From NCBI GenBank assembly GCA_905233895.1, contig CAJOFL010000005.1:32106-96105 (forward strand): a stretch of 64,000 nucleotides of DNA. The letters run 5' to 3'. The translations under genes and the position numbers were made by a program. The notes beneath the pieces are model-generated. The model was given only the letters and a program-made list of their open reading frames with translations, was not told the origin of the DNA and did not search any database. Shown piece after piece: positions 46,185 to 57,898 of the stretch (position 1 is the stretch's first letter; the number at the start of each line of letters is the position of its first letter). This DNA is from an uncultured Bacteroidales bacterium. GTDB lineage: Bacteria; Bacteroidota; Bacteroidia; Bacteroidales; P3.

Positions 46185-47395
46185 AGCTTCATTTTTTCTT
46201 TTGCCACTTCTGGCGTGAGTGTGTAAGTGGATCCTTTCTCCATTTGAGGCAAGTCGAACATCAAGTCTGTCATTATGCCTTCCATTATTGAACGGAGGCC
46301 GCGGGCTCCAAGGTGGTACTCCACTGCGCGGTCGACAACCAGGTCAAGGGTCTGTGGGGCGAACACCAGTTGGATGTTGTCCATCCGGAACAGTTCCTCA
46401 TACTGCTTGGTTAGAGCGTTCTTCGGCTCGGTGAGTATGCGTCGCAGTGCGTCGCGGTCGAGGGCTTCGAGGTGGGTGAGAACGGGGAATCGCCCCACGA
46501 GTTCGGGAATAAGGCCGAACTTCTTGAGGTCCATAGGCTGCACATATTTCAGCATATTGTCGCGATCCAGTTCTTGCCGCTTCTCGTCACCTTTGAAACC
46601 GATGACGTTGCTGTTGAGACGTGCTGCAATCGAACGCTCCACTCCGTCGAAGGCTCCGCCGCAGATAAACAGGATGTTGCGGGTGTTTACGTTGATGAGT
46701 TTCTGTTCAGGGTGTTTGCGACCGCCCTCAGGTGGAACGCTCACCTCGGCCCCTTCGAGCAGTTTGAGCAATGCTTGCTGAACCCCTTCGCCGCTTACAT
46801 CGCGTGTGATGGATGTGTTCTCGCTTTTGCGGGCTATCTTGTCTATTTCATCGATGAACACTATACCGCGTTCGGCGGCAGCGACATCGTAGTCGGCAGC
46901 CTGTAGCAGGCGTACGAGTACGTTCTCTACGTCGTCTCCCACGTATCCGGCTTCGGTCAGTGTGGTAGCGTCAGCGATGCAGAATGGCACCTTGAGAAGA
47001 CGGGCTATTGTACGGGCCAGCAGGGTTTTTCCGGTGCCGGTTTCACCTACGAGTATGATATTCGATTTCTCGATTTCCACATCATTGGTATCCTTGTGCT
47101 CTGCATTGTAACGCAAGCGCTTGTAGTGGTTGTATACCGCTACAGAGAGTACGCGCTTTGCAGCCTCCTGCCCGATAACGTATTGGTCAAGGAATTCCTT
47201 GATTTCCCGTGGAGTAGGGATGGGTGCGGTCGGGTCGAAGTTTTTGGACGAGTGGTGTTGCTGTTCGCCGAATATCTTTACTGCCTGATCGGAACAATCG
47301 TGGCAAATATAGCCATTGAGGCCGCTGAGCAGCATACCGGCCTGTGATGCGGGTCGGCCACAGAATGAGCAATGTTCTTCTGGTTTCTTTGACAT
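46181..47395 (-). CDS. clpX: ATP-dependent Clp protease ATP-binding subunit ClpX
   Basis: Zinc finger [17 protein letters not shown]...[19 protein letters not shown]; canonical ClpX. Confidence 0.97.
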   Translation of the reverse strand: MSKKPEEHCSFCGRPASQAGMLLSGLNGYICHDCSDQAVKIFGEQQHHSSKNFDPTAPIPTPREIKEFLDQYVIGQEAAKRVLSVAVYNHYKRLRYNAEHKDTNDVEIEKSNIILVGETGTGKTLLARTIARLLKVPFCIADATTLTEAGYVGDDVENVLVRLLQAADYDVAAAERGIVFIDEIDKIARKSENTSITRDVSGEGVQQALLKLLEGAEVSVPPEGGRKHPEQKLINVNTRNILFICGGAFDGVERSIAARLNSNVIGFKGDEKRQELDRDNMLKYVQPMDLKKFGLIPELVGRFPVLTHLEALDRDALRRILTEPKNALTKQYEELFRMDNIQLVFAPQTLDLVVDRAVEYHLGARGLRSIMEGIMTDLMFDLPQMEKGSTYTLTPEVAKEKMKL

Positions 47396-48655
47396 CTAAA
47401 GGAGTTGGTTTTTCGCGGCATCTTGCCGTATGAATATGAAAAGCAATATGGTGAATGCCAGTAGAGATGATCCTCCGTAACTGAAGAAGGGAAGGGGAAT
47501 GCCGATTACCGGCACCAATCCTAACACCATACCGACATTGACAAACAGGTGTATGAAAAGAATGCTGGCCACAGAGTAGCCATAGAACCGTGCAAATGTT
47601 GATCTTTGCCGTTCTGCCATCATTATAATGCGTTGCAACAGCCAGTTGTAGGCTACTAATAATACAAGACATCCAATGAATCCCCATTCCTCGCCTACGG
47701 TGCAGAAGATGAAGTCGGTGTGTTGCTCGGGAACGAAGTCGGCTTTTGTAACGGTACCATGCAAGAACCCTTTGCCGACCAGACCTCCGCTACCAATGGC
47801 AATCTTCGATTGGTGTTGGTTGTAACCCGCTCCTTGTAAGTCTTCAGTTTTGCCTAGCAGCACGTTGATACGTTCACTTTGGTGGGATTCAAGCACGTGG
47901 TTGAACACAAAGTCGACCGAGAACACGAAAGCGGCGCAGCAAACCAGTACGGCTATTGCTCGTACATAATCTTGCCGTGTACGTTTGTTAAGCCACACAA
48001 AAAGGTATCCTATCGCCAGCAAAACAAGCGAGCCAAGTAATATGTATTTGTTCACCAGTAGTGCAAGGACGAACAGGGCAATAGCCGCTACTCCGATAAC
48101 GAGTATGGAGCCGGAAAGACCTTCCCGGAAAAGAGGGAACACAAAGGCGAGGAATACTAAAGCTGAGCCAGTATCATGTTGTAGAAACACTAGTGCGGCC
48201 GGTATTGCAACTATTGTGAGTGCCACCAGTTTGGTACTAGCCTGTCTCCACTCCACATCAATTGCACTCATGAACTTGGCCAATGCAAGTGCAGTGGCGA
48301 ATTTGGCAAACTCCGATGGCTGTAGACGGAAGAACCCCAAATCGATCCAAGATTTACCTCCGTGTGATGTTACTGCGATGAAGAGCGTCACCACCAGCAA
48401 TGCCAATACCACAGTGTAGATGATGTAGGCTCCGTTTGAAAAGACCCGTGGTTCGGTCAGTACCACTACTAAAGCAGCCAATGATGCACCTGCAATCCAA
48501 AGTAATTGCTTGCCGTGAAAGGTGCCCATGTCGAATATGTTAGCCTGACTTTCGTTGTAGGTGGCAGCATAGATGTTGAGCCATCCAAATACCACCAGAA
48601 ATGCCCACAGGCCTACGGTCCACCAGTCTATTTTCAGTCGCTCTTGGTACATCAT
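47396..48655 (-). CDS. rodA: Rod shape-determining protein RodA (SEDS)
   Basis: SEDS motifs, GGSSLLAF near C-terminus; next to mrdA. Confidence 0.93.
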   Translation of the reverse strand: MMYQERLKIDWWTVGLWAFLVVFGWLNIYAATYNESQANIFDMGTFHGKQLLWIAGASLAALVVVLTEPRVFSNGAYIIYTVVLALLVVTLFIAVTSHGGKSWIDLGFFRLQPSEFAKFATALALAKFMSAIDVEWRQASTKLVALTIVAIPAALVFLQHDTGSALVFLAFVFPLFREGLSGSILVIGVAAIALFVLALLVNKYILLGSLVLLAIGYLFVWLNKRTRQDYVRAIAVLVCCAAFVFSVDFVFNHVLESHQSERINVLLGKTEDLQGAGYNQHQSKIAIGSGGLVGKGFLHGTVTKADFVPEQHTDFIFCTVGEEWGFIGCLVLLVAYNWLLQRIIMMAERQRSTFARFYGYSVASILFIHLFVNVGMVLGLVPVIGIPLPFFSYGGSSLLAFTILLFIFIRQDAAKNQLL

Positions 48656-50517
48656 CCTTTTTTCTTTGCCTTCTTAACCCTGCGTGTGAGTGGGAGTTTT
48701 TGGCAGGGGTTGATTTCCTTGTACATAGTCTCCACATCCTTTCGTTTTACCTCTCCATTAAGATATTTTTCAACTAGCAATCCGGCAATTGGAGCTGCCC
48801 ATGTTCCGCCGCCGCCCTGTGCGTTCTCGACGTAAACAGCCATTGCTATCTTTGGGTTGTCGCGTGGTGCGAAACAGATGAATACGGAATGGTCGTTACC
48901 GTAGTTTTCGGCTGTTCCAGTCTTGCCGCAAATATCCAGTCCGTCAACGCGTGCACGGCGGGCTGTGCCGCCCGCTACGTGTACCACATCGAACATGCCG
49001 GCAGCGGCTATGTCGAAGTATTTTGGGTCGATTCCAGTCTCGTGGCGTGTGTAGTATTCCTCATTGCGAATTGAGTCTGGTCCATAAAAACGCACCACAT
49101 GAGGGGTGATGTAATAGCCGCGATTGGCCACGATTGCAGCCAAGTTGGCCATTTGGATAGGTACAACGGTTACCTCCCCCTGGCCGATAGAATTGCTGTA
49201 GATTGTGGAGAAAGCCCACCGTTCTTTCCCGTACCAGCGGTTATAATAGGCTGTGTCGGGAATATTCCCGCTTTGCACTCCTGCACGTGGCAGGTCGATT
49301 GGCAACTTTTGTCCGAAACCAAAACGTAACATATACTCGCGCCACACGGTGAGTCCGTATTGCGAGTCTTTGTAGATGTTCTTGTATTTGCCTTGCTGTA
49401 TTACACGACGATATACTTGGTAGAAGTAAGGGTTGCACGACATCTTTATGGCTTCTTGGACTGATTGGGCCGACGGGTGGTTGTGACACCCCACCAGGCT
49501 CTTGTCGCAGCCAAAACCGCTACTAGGGGTGATTACTCCGAGGTCGAGAGCAACCATTGATTGGGCAACTTTGAAAATCGAACCTGGCGGATATTGTCCC
49601 ATCAAGGCACGATTTAGCATCGGCTTTGCAATGTCGCTGTTGAGGCGTTTGTAGTTTTCACCGCGTATTCGGCCCACGAGCAGATTGGGGTCATAAGTGG
49701 GAGCACTGACCATAGCGAGCACTTCGCCGGTTGACGGTTCAAGAGCTACTACGCATCCGCGCTTGTTGGCCATGAGTTCCTCTGCATATTGCTGCAGGTC
49801 GGCGTCTAGGGTTGTGTAGAGGTTGTATCCTTCAACGGGAAGGGTGTCTAGGGTCCCGTGCTGGTATGGGCCTATCTCACGGTTGTGTACATCGACATGC
49901 ATCACCCGTTTGCCTTTTATACCGCGTAACACCTCTTCGTAGCTCTTCTCCAGACCGCTTTTGCCTATATAGTCACCGCGGTTGTAGTAAGGATCGCGGT
50001 CCAGATCGGCTTGATCCACTTCACCCACGTATCCAAGCACCTGAGCGGCTATTGGACGGTCGTAGTAGCGCAGGGTACGTTGTGAAATGTAAAAACCTTT
50101 CGAGAAGCGGAACATTTTGTTCTCAAATCTTGCATATTCCTCCTTTGAAATCTGCTTCATGAACGGGGAGGCGGAATAAGTAGACCATTTGCGAGCCTTC
50201 TGCATCCGTTCGTCGAATTCTTCGCGAGTGATACCAAGGGCTTCGCAGAAATAAGCAGTGTCTAAATCCTTGACCAGGCGGGGGATGACCATCAGGTCGT
50301 ATACTGCTTCGTTGTGGACTAGCAGTTCTCCGTGGCGGTCGTAAATAAAGCCACGTGCCGGGTATTGTGTTACGCTGCGTAGTGACTGCTGGTCGGCCAG
50401 CTTGCGGTATTTCGGGTCGAATAGTTGCAACATGGCTAGGCGTCCCACAAAAAGGATACCTACCACAATGAAGATGGTCTTCACCACCCGACTACGGTCT
50501 GCGTACTTGTTCGACAT
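48652..50517 (-). CDS. mrdA: Penicillin-binding protein 2
   Basis: YPPGSIFKVAQ (SxxK), ICGKTGTAENYG; adjacent to rodA. Confidence 0.95.
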   Translation of the reverse strand: MSNKYADRSRVVKTIFIVVGILFVGRLAMLQLFDPKYRKLADQQSLRSVTQYPARGFIYDRHGELLVHNEAVYDLMVIPRLVKDLDTAYFCEALGITREEFDERMQKARKWSTYSASPFMKQISKEEYARFENKMFRFSKGFYISQRTLRYYDRPIAAQVLGYVGEVDQADLDRDPYYNRGDYIGKSGLEKSYEEVLRGIKGKRVMHVDVHNREIGPYQHGTLDTLPVEGYNLYTTLDADLQQYAEELMANKRGCVVALEPSTGEVLAMVSAPTYDPNLLVGRIRGENYKRLNSDIAKPMLNRALMGQYPPGSIFKVAQSMVALDLGVITPSSGFGCDKSLVGCHNHPSAQSVQEAIKMSCNPYFYQVYRRVIQQGKYKNIYKDSQYGLTVWREYMLRFGFGQKLPIDLPRAGVQSGNIPDTAYYNRWYGKERWAFSTIYSNSIGQGEVTVVPIQMANLAAIVANRGYYITPHVVRFYGPDSIRNEEYYTRHETGIDPKYFDIAAAGMFDVVHVAGGTARRARVDGLDICGKTGTAENYGNDHSVFICFAPRDNPKIAMAVYVENAQGGGGTWAAPIAGLLVEKYLNGEVKRKDVETMYKEINPCQKLPLTRRVKKAKKKG

Positions 50518-50687
50518 ATTTTTCTATAACGTAGGGGAGGTTCGATTATTGCACTCGATGCACGAATTATTTTTGGGTAGCCATGCATTGACGATCAAAT
50601 GTTAAAAATGCAATTTTTTTTTCATCACGACATACTAAAAATACGAGAAGAACGTAGATTTTTTTTCTTCATATTAAAAAAAATGTG

Positions 50688-50695
50688 TATTTTTG
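50688..50695 (+). promoter_or_regulatory. Candidate -7 element TATTTTTG
   Basis: Matches TAnnTTTG upstream of the ECF sigma gene. Confidence 0.5.
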
Positions 50696-50771
50696 CACTC
50701 GAATTGATGTTGAACTAAAGACGAAGTATCGAAACATTTCTATCAGTTTAACCCCTAAATATGAGGAAAAT

Positions 50772-51365
50772 ATGATGGATGTAAAGAATCGACAACTGAG
50801 CGACAACGAGCTCATTACCCGCTACCGTGAGGGCGACACTTCATGCTTTGAAGTGCTGCTTGAGCGTTATCAGGCCAAGGTATATGGCTATATTTTCTCG
50901 GTTGTCAAGGACAAAGAAACCGCCGACGACATCTTTCAAGACACATTCTACAAAGTTATCGTCACCATCAACTCGGATCAGTACAAGGATGAGAACAAGT
51001 TCATCCATTGGGTGATGCGTATTGCACACAACTTAATTGTCGACCACTTCCGCCGCAACAACAAGATGCCGTTAGTTCCTAATCGGCCTGAGAGCGATGT
51101 TCTTGATAATCTGAAGTTGCCCGACGAGAATGCAGAGCATGTTATTATGCGTAAGCAGACCAGCCAGAATATCCGTAAACTTGTCCGTATGTTGCCGCCT
51201 GAGCAGCGCAGGGTGGTTATTCTGCGCCATTATGGCAAGTGTGATTTCAAGGATATTGCCGCCCGTACGGGTGTCAGTATCAACACAGCTCTTGGTCGTA
51301 TGCGCTATGCTATCATCAACCTCCGTCGTCTGGCGCAGGAGAACAATATGTACATCGAATTGTAA
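50772..51365 (+). CDS. ECF-type RNA polymerase sigma factor
   Basis: DNELITRYREGDTSCFEVLLERYQAKVYGYIFSVVKDKETADDIFQDTFYKV; start at 50772/50775 preferred over 50685. Confidence 0.92.
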   Translation: MMDVKNRQLSDNELITRYREGDTSCFEVLLERYQAKVYGYIFSVVKDKETADDIFQDTFYKVIVTINSDQYKDENKFIHWVMRIAHNLIVDHFRRNNKMPLVPNRPESDVLDNLKLPDENAEHVIMRKQTSQNIRKLVRMLPPEQRRVVILRHYGKCDFKDIAARTGVSINTALGRMRYAIINLRRLAQENNMYIEL

Positions 51366-51388
51366 AGCCCCCGTCATAAGGCTAAAAT

Positions 51389-51420
51389 AAGAGCCGGAAA
51401 GCGAATGCTTTCTGGCTCTT
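51389..51420. terminator. Intrinsic terminator
   Basis: aagagccggaaagc-gaat-gctttctggctctt. Confidence 0.8.
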
Positions 51421-51442
51421 AAAGCATTAGAATCCAGACTGA

Positions 51443-51958
51443 TTACTCTGCGTTTACGTTAATCAGGATTACTTGCGGATCTTCAAGTGATGTGCCTTTG
51501 CCGATGGTCATACGGTAAGTGGTCTTTTCGGACACCTTTCTGGGGGCATAGTCGAACGAGATAGGAAAGTTCTCGTTGACGCCTGGTTCCAGATTGAAGG
51601 TGGAGGAGGTCCAAGGAGCGGTGGGAGAGTTGCAATCTTCACCAAAACAGATCATTAGGTCGTCCATGGCAGCAGGTCCCTCGATTTTTTCGACTTTCAT
51701 AGCTGTCGACTGTATGGTGTTGGTTTTGTTTTCAAGCAACAGATGTACGATAGCTAGGTCGTTGCTGATTTCGTCTAAAGAGGGATGAATGACGATGGTT
51801 TCGCCAGCAGCTACTGCGTTTCCGTTGTAATGGATGGCGTAGGTGGACGATTCGGTGAGGATGTCTGGTGTGGGCTCTGGATCGGGTTCGCAAGCCACCA
51901 AGCCCATCAGGGCAACACACATGGCCATACTGGCCATATACTTTAAGAAGTGTTTCAT
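51443..51958 (-). CDS. Lipoprotein, hypothetical
   Basis: MASMAMCVALMGLVACEPDPEPTPD lipobox. Confidence 0.65.
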   Translation of the reverse strand: MKHFLKYMASMAMCVALMGLVACEPDPEPTPDILTESSTYAIHYNGNAVAAGETIVIHPSLDEISNDLAIVHLLLENKTNTIQSTAMKVEKIEGPAAMDDLMICFGEDCNSPTAPWTSSTFNLEPGVNENFPISFDYAPRKVSEKTTYRMTIGKGTSLEDPQVILINVNAE

Positions 51959-51977
51959 AATTTTTTTTATTAAATGA

Positions 51978-53756
51978 TTAATCTAATTTCAATACTGCAA
52001 GGAATGCACTTTGCGGCACTTCCACGTTCCCCACTTGGCGCATACGCTTCTTTCCTTCTTTCTGCTTCTCAAGCAGTTTGCGCTTGCGCGTTATGTCTCC
52101 ACCATAGCACTTGGCAGTCACATCCTTGCGCACCTGACGCACTGTCTCGCGGGCGATAATTTTGCTGCCGATAGCAGCCTGGATGGCTACGTCGAATTGT
52201 TGGCGTGGTATAAGGTCTTTCAGCTTCTCGCACATCTTGCGTCCGATGGGATAGGCATTGTCTACGTAGGTAAGGGTGGAGAGAGCATCGACTGGGTCGC
52301 CGTTGAGCAGTATCTCAAGTTTGACAAGCTTCGAGGTTTGGTAGCCGTTGATATAGTAATCGAATGAGGCATATCCCTTCGAGATGGACTTTAGTTTGTC
52401 ATAAAAGTCGAACACCACCTCGCCGAGCGGCAGATCGAAAGTTATTTCGATACGGTCGGTGGTCAGGTAGTTCTGGTTCTTGAGTTGTCCGCGCTTGTCC
52501 ATGCAGAGTTTTATTACTGGTCCGATGAAGTCAGCCTTGGTTATGATTTGTGCGTGGATGTAAGGCTCATATACCTCGGCTATGTTGTTTGGTTCTGGCA
52601 TTCCGGAAGGGTTGTAGACATCCTTCTCCTCGCCATTGGTCAGTTTGACCTTGTACTGCACGTTGGGCACTGTGGTTATGACATCCATGTCAAATTCGCG
52701 TGTCAGGCGTTCCTGCACTATCTCCATGTGGAGCAGGCCAAGGAATCCGCAGCGGAAGCCGAAGCCCAAAGCCAACGAACTCTCGGGCTCGAATGTGAGG
52801 GAGGCGTCGTTAAGTTGTAGTTTCTCGAGCGAGGCGCGCAGTTCTTCATAGTCGTCAGTGTCAACTGGGTAGACACCAGCAAAAACCATCGGCTTGACGG
52901 CCTCGAATCCGTCGATGGGTTTATGGCATGGGTTCTGCACGTGGGTAATTGTGTCGCCCACACGTACTTCCTTCGATGTCTTTATGCCGCTGATGATATA
53001 TCCGACGTTGCCGGCGCTCAACTCCTTGCAGGGCTCCATATTGAGACGAAGTACTCCGATTTCGTCGGCATTGTAGTCTCGCTCGGTCGAGACGAATTTC
53101 ACGTGGTCGCCGGTGTGCAGAGTGCCGTTCATGATGCGGAAGTAACTGATAATCCCGCGGAATGGATTGAACACCGAGTCGAACACCAGTGCTTGTAGCG
53201 GTGCCGTGGGGTCGCCTTTCGGGGCGGGGATACGGTCGATAATCGCATCGAGCACATCTGGCACCCCCATACCAGTCTTGGCCGAGCAGCGCAGTATCTC
53301 TTCAGATTTGCACCCTAGGAGGTCGACAATCTCGTCAGCAACTTCTTCGGGCATGGCGCTGTCGAGGTCGATTTTATTCATCACGGGGATGATTTCTAGA
53401 TCGTTCTCCAGTGCGAGATAGAGGTTTGAGATGGTTTGTGCTTGAATGCCCTGGGTGGCGTCGACTACAAGCAAGGCTCCTTCGCATGCGGCAATGGCGC
53501 GCGACACCTCATAACTAAAGTCCACGTGGCCCGGGGTGTCAATCAAGTTGAGCACATAGTCCTTGTAGTTCATCTGGATTGCGTGGCTTTTGATGGTGAT
53601 GCCGCGCTCCTTTTCCAGTTCCATGTCATCGAGCACTTGGTCCTGCATCTCGCGCTGCGAAATGGTATGGGTTACCTCCAGCAGACGGTCGGCCAGTGTG
53701 CTTTTGCCATGGTCGATATGGGCAATTATACAGAAATTGCGTATGTTATTCATTGG
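51978..53756 (-). CDS. lepA: Elongation factor 4
   Basis: [26 protein letters not shown]..., full-length LepA; ORF track starts at 53780. Confidence 0.97.
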   Translation of the reverse strand, partial: PMNNIRNFCIIAHIDHGKSTLADRLLEVTHTISQREMQDQVLDDMELEKERGITIKSHAIQMNYKDYVLNLIDTPGHVDFSYEVSRAIAACEGALLVVDATQGIQAQTISNLYLALENDLEIIPVMNKIDLDSAMPEEVADEIVDLLGCKSEEILRCSAKTGMGVPDVLDAIIDRIPAPKGDPTAPLQALVFDSVFNPFRGIISYFRIMNGTLHTGDHVKFVSTERDYNADEIGVLRLNMEPCKELSAGNVGYIISGIKTSKEVRVGDTITHVQNPCHKPIDGFEAVKPMVFAGVYPVDTDDYEELRASLEKLQLNDASLTFEPESSLALGFGFRCGFLGLLHMEIVQERLTREFDMDVITTVPNVQYKVKLTNGEEKDVYNPSGMPEPNNIAEVYEPYIHAQIITKADFIGPVIKLCMDKRGQLKNQNYLTTDRIEITFDLPLGEVVFDFYDKLKSISKGYASFDYYINGYQTSKLVKLEILLNGDPVDALSTLTYVDNAYPIGRKMCEKLKDLIPRQQFDVAIQAAIGSKIIARETVRQVRKDVTAKCYGGDITRKRKLLEKQKEGKKRMRQVGNVEVPQSAFLAVLKLD

Positions 53757-53757
53757 G

Positions 53758-54567
53758 TTATGCGTAGCAGGTGTCAACAAAGTTTTGGATGCGAGGTTTC
53801 ACATACTCTCGTTCCTCAATGAAAGCCATGTGGGCCACCTTGTCGAGCAGAAGCATTTCGGCATGGCGTGGGAACATGGCCTGTGTGACTGCGATTTCCA
53901 GCGGTATGCGTGGGTCTTCTTTGCCGTAAATCATAAGCACCGGCACTTCCAGTTTCTCAAGCATCTGGATACGCGACGGACGCTCCTTCATGCCGCGCTG
54001 TGCGGCGATAATGGCCTCAGATGTGGTTTCGAGGCATTGGTCTTTCAAGTCTTTTATCTCTTGATAAAGTGCGCCGTGGCGGTCGGGGTGGAACAGGTTG
54101 GGCACGAAATCTACGATGAACGAGGCCCGGTTGTCCGTCACCTGTGCGCATACCTGCTCACGATAGACCCGATGCTCAGCATCGTCAGCCATGGCGTGGG
54201 CGTTAATGAGTCCGAGTCCACGCAGCGAATAAGGGTACTTCTCGGCGAAAGCCAGCGACACATAACCACCCATCGAGTGACCTATCATCACGCACTGGTC
54301 CACGCCAGCGTGGTTCAGTACCTCTTTGACAATCTTGGCCATGAAGTCCATGGTGTGTATGTCGCAGAAGGTGTCGGTCAATCCGTGGCCTGGCAGGTCG
54401 ATGGAGATGACGCGCATGTTGTTTCTGTAACTCAGCACATATAAGCTCCATACGTCAAGGCTTTGAAGAAATCCATGCAGGAGCACAAGGGTTTTGTTGT
54501 TGTTGCGGCCTTCGTCGCGGTAGTGAACGGTGCGGCCTTCGACTTCTACTGTGCGGTGCTGTTCCAT
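53758..54567 (-). CDS. Alpha/beta hydrolase
   Basis: [14 protein letters not shown]...[19 protein letters not shown]; start [20 protein letters not shown]. Confidence 0.9.
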   Translation of the reverse strand: MEQHRTVEVEGRTVHYRDEGRNNNKTLVLLHGFLQSLDVWSLYVLSYRNNMRVISIDLPGHGLTDTFCDIHTMDFMAKIVKEVLNHAGVDQCVMIGHSMGGYVSLAFAEKYPYSLRGLGLINAHAMADDAEHRVYREQVCAQVTDNRASFIVDFVPNLFHPDRHGALYQEIKDLKDQCLETTSEAIIAAQRGMKERPSRIQMLEKLEVPVLMIYGKEDPRIPLEIAVTQAMFPRHAEMLLLDKVAHMAFIEEREYVKPRIQNFVDTCYA

Positions 54568-54586
54568 GTGGGCTGTTGTTTGAGGT

Positions 54587-57364
54587 TTATTTTTTCTCTC
54601 GGAAACGGACGGACACTCCTTCGCCGAGGAGGTCTGCTCCGTTGTTTTTGAGGTTAGCGTTGCCAAATGCGGATATGATTATGCGTGAGCCTTCCACGTC
54701 GAATGTTCCAAGGTAGTCGCGTATAATGCGACCGCGTTCAAGCGAGATGTTGTAGGCTAGTACATCATCACGGTTGGCGACGTCAATGATTATTTCGGCT
54801 ATGGCTGTCGTGTTGTGGCGCAGGAATTGGGCCAACTGCTCCAGTTGCAGTTCGGCAATGGGCGTCAGTCGCGATGTGGCCTTGTCGAACTCGACTGCTT
54901 TCAGCGGAAGTGCCTTGTCCATGCTGACCAAGACGGGGAAGGTGTAGCCTTTCAGTCGTTGTTTGCTTTTGTTGTCTGGGCCAAGGATTACTGCCGGTAT
55001 GAAGTAAATGCCTGCATCACCGAGCACGGCATAATGCTTGTCCTTGTGTATGTTTAGGTTGATGCTGTGGCTCTCGCCCATGTAGTCGACCACCTGGGTA
55101 ATAGTCTGTTGGGTGAGGTCTGCTACTCTTACCCTGAAAAGAAACTCCTCCATACCCAACACCTCGAGTGTATAGTTGTAGTAGGAGTTGGTGGCGTTGT
55201 GCCAGGTTGGGAAGGTGTAGCAGGAGAAGTGGCCGGCGTCAGAGTTGGACGAAAGGTAGATTTCCTTCTCGTTTGGGCCGAAACTGATAGAGGCTTCGCT
55301 GCGCGGTGAGTTGATTTCCTTGCCGGCATTTTGCGGTACAGTCCAGTTGGTCCAGTCTTCGACGTCGGTGCGGGTGGCTACATAGACATCGCCATAGCCC
55401 AGACCGCCGCGGCCGTCAGTGATGAAATAAAGAGTCTTGAGGTTGCGGCTGAGTATTGGCGAGCGTTCGCAGTAGGGGGTGTTGATATTTGAACCTAAGT
55501 TTATGGCGGTGCCCCATCCGTTCTGGGTATAGGGTATGAAATAGATGTCGGAAGCCAGGGCGGTGTCGCCGTGAAAGTAGGCACCGGAAGTCTGGAGGTT
55601 CTTGCCGTTGGGGCGGTCGGAGGCGAGCAGGATGCCGCTCCCATCGGGCAGCATGTAGGCATCGGTCTCGAAATAGTCAGTGTTAACTGGGTAGGAGGGG
55701 ATGTCGGTCACGCGCCATTGTGCGCCGTCGTATTCAGCAATCCAGATGTCGCCGGAACTTCCGAGGAGCATTTTCTTGCCGTCGGCGAAGAATCCGTAGA
55801 ATGTGAGACCGTCGTTATCGGTATTGGAGAAGTCGGCATCGCCGGTCGGACGCCAAGTGTTGCCCTGTTTCACAGCGTAGCATATCCTACGGCTCGAGCC
55901 CATCACACGGGTGAAGTAGAGGTTGCCGTCGGCGGGGTTGACAGTGGGGTTTACAATATTGTAGGTGGCCGAGAGTTGTGAGGTGACACCACGTCCGGTG
56001 GGTTTCGCTGCAAGGATTTGCTGCAGCTCCATGTACTCGTCGTGGGAGGAGTTCTCGAATACGAGTTCGAACTGCTTCACACGGTTCAAGGCGGCAGCGT
56101 AGTTTTTCTGGCCTAGTTGGACCTGCAGCATGCGCTGGAGTGGAACGATGGCTATCTTCTTGCCCATAAGTTTGCGCACGTAGCCGGCGTAGCGCTCATA
56201 GTCGCTCTCGAAGTAGTTGGTCATCAGGTTCACCTGGTCGATTTTCTCAGCAGCCTCGAGGTCAGCTTCGACGGCGCGCTGGAAGGGATAGTTTGGGTTC
56301 TCCTTGGCGAAGCGTTGTATGGGGTTGCCGTTGCCTTCGGCGGCATGCCACGAGTAGTATTGATTGTAGACATCGTTGTAGTGAGAATCCAGACGGAACC
56401 GCTCGAGGTAGAGTCTTGCTGCCTCGATGTCGTGTTCTTCGTTGACTTTGCGGCGGAGTTCTGCCAATGCCCGCTCAGCCAGCTCGTTGTCGGCGTTGGA
56501 GTCGACGAAGTCGGCATACTGACGGGCGGTTCGCAGGGTGCTGTATTGTATTTCAAGCAGCGAGGCGAGGTGTTCACGGGCCTGGATATTTTCGTCACTG
56601 GTCGGGTAACGGTGGAGGAAGTCGTTGTAAGCCGCTATGGTGTTGCGGCGTGTTGCGGTGGCATAGGCGAGGCGGCTTTTCTGCTTCTCGGCGGCGCGGC
56701 GCACCGAAGGGCTGAGTTCGAAGTCGGCGGCGACTGAATCAACTGCGGCTTCGGTGGTCATCCCGTCGAAAAGGCCTGGAGCCAACTTGGCGAGGCGTTC
56801 CTCCATCTGTTCAGCCTCGTTGGTGCCGGGATAGATGTCGATGAAATGGTAGTAAGACTGGGCGGTGCCCTTGCGCAAGTCTTCGTCGTAGACCTGGTTG
56901 ATACGACGTTGGCGGAGCAGGCGCACCAGTTCGATGTCGATGCCGAAGGCTTCGAGGTAGGTGTCGAGCTCGACACGGCTCATGTCGGTACGCATCTCGA
57001 GGGTGTTGTAGGCGGCGTCAGTGATGGACTGCTTGGCCTGACGGATGGAGAAGAGGGTGATGTTCTTGCGGGCCAGGCGGGTGAGTTCGCCGAGTTTCTC
57101 GTTTTCGAGAAGTTCGATGTGGCGCTGCTCGGCCCGTTGGATGTACTTCATGGCCATGGGGAGGTTGCGCATGGGATTGGTGTTGTCGAAGTAGAACATG
57201 GCCATATCGTATAGGGCGTCAACATCGCCTGGCGACTTAGCGTAGGCGCGATTGAGCCGGTTAAAGCGGGCCTCGTAGTCACTGGTGCTGTCGTCGGGGG
57301 CGGTCTGTCCGATGGCGGTGGCCATGGCCAGGCAGCAGGCAAGGATTGTCAGTATCTTCTTCAT
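54587..57364 (-). CDS. TPR/PD40/OmpA-like envelope protein
   Basis: Signal peptide, TPR-like region, PD40-type repeats (ILSRNLKTLYFITDGRGGLGYGDVYVA), C-terminal OmpA-like region. Confidence 0.75.
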   Translation of the reverse strand: MKKILTILACCLAMATAIGQTAPDDSTSDYEARFNRLNRAYAKSPGDVDALYDMAMFYFDNTNPMRNLPMAMKYIQRAEQRHIELLENEKLGELTRLARKNITLFSIRQAKQSITDAAYNTLEMRTDMSRVELDTYLEAFGIDIELVRLLRQRRINQVYDEDLRKGTAQSYYHFIDIYPGTNEAEQMEERLAKLAPGLFDGMTTEAAVDSVAADFELSPSVRRAAEKQKSRLAYATATRRNTIAAYNDFLHRYPTSDENIQAREHLASLLEIQYSTLRTARQYADFVDSNADNELAERALAELRRKVNEEHDIEAARLYLERFRLDSHYNDVYNQYYSWHAAEGNGNPIQRFAKENPNYPFQRAVEADLEAAEKIDQVNLMTNYFESDYERYAGYVRKLMGKKIAIVPLQRMLQVQLGQKNYAAALNRVKQFELVFENSSHDEYMELQQILAAKPTGRGVTSQLSATYNIVNPTVNPADGNLYFTRVMGSSRRICYAVKQGNTWRPTGDADFSNTDNDGLTFYGFFADGKKMLLGSSGDIWIAEYDGAQWRVTDIPSYPVNTDYFETDAYMLPDGSGILLASDRPNGKNLQTSGAYFHGDTALASDIYFIPYTQNGWGTAINLGSNINTPYCERSPILSRNLKTLYFITDGRGGLGYGDVYVATRTDVEDWTNWTVPQNAGKEINSPRSEASISFGPNEKEIYLSSNSDAGHFSCYTFPTWHNATNSYYNYTLEVLGMEEFLFRVRVADLTQQTITQVVDYMGESHSINLNIHKDKHYAVLGDAGIYFIPAVILGPDNKSKQRLKGYTFPVLVSMDKALPLKAVEFDKATSRLTPIAELQLEQLAQFLRHNTTAIAEIIIDVANRDDVLAYNISLERGRIIRDYLGTFDVEGSRIIISAFGNANLKNNGADLLGEGVSVRFREKK

Positions 57365-57373
57365 CGCCTTATG

Positions 57374-57898
57374 TTATTTTACGGTATTGAGTACGTTTTT
57401 GAATTCCTGTTCCATATCGCTGAAGGTGTCGAGTGTGGTTTCTAGACGGAACTCGACCACGGCACCGTTGTCCTTGAAGTAGGTCATCATGAACTGGTAG
57501 TCTTTCTGCTCCGTTGGGTTGGTGTAGGCGCCCATGTATCCGATGCCGCCGCTGCGTGGTAGGCCGGGGCCGTGGGTGTATTCGCGGGCCGACTGGTAGG
57601 GCTGCACCAGATAGCGCTCGTAGGCCAACTGGTAGAGGTCGCCCTCATAGTCGCTGTTGACATAGATGCGCAGGAAGGGCAGTACGGTGTCGCCCTCCAT
57701 GTCGATAAGAACCTCGCCGGCATAGTAGTAGAGGTAGATGTCGGCGCCGTCGTCAAGTTGGAAGGTGCGCAGGTAGCGCCATGACTCTGGGTCGAGCTGG
57801 AAGCTGACATGAGTGCCGGGGATGGTAATCTGTGCCGCGGCTGAAGTGCCAAGGGCAAGCAGTGCCATAAGGAGCAGTAGTTTGGCTAATCTTTTCAT
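57374..57898 (-). CDS. Exported hypothetical protein
   Basis: MKRLAKLLLLMALLALGTSAAAQITIPGTHVSFQLD; the longer ORF to 58348 is antisense read-through into the neighbouring GT. Confidence 0.7.
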   Translation of the reverse strand: MKRLAKLLLLMALLALGTSAAAQITIPGTHVSFQLDPESWRYLRTFQLDDGADIYLYYYAGEVLIDMEGDTVLPFLRIYVNSDYEGDLYQLAYERYLVQPYQSAREYTHGPGLPRSGGIGYMGAYTNPTEQKDYQFMMTYFKDNGAVVEFRLETTLDTFSDMEQEFKNVLNTVK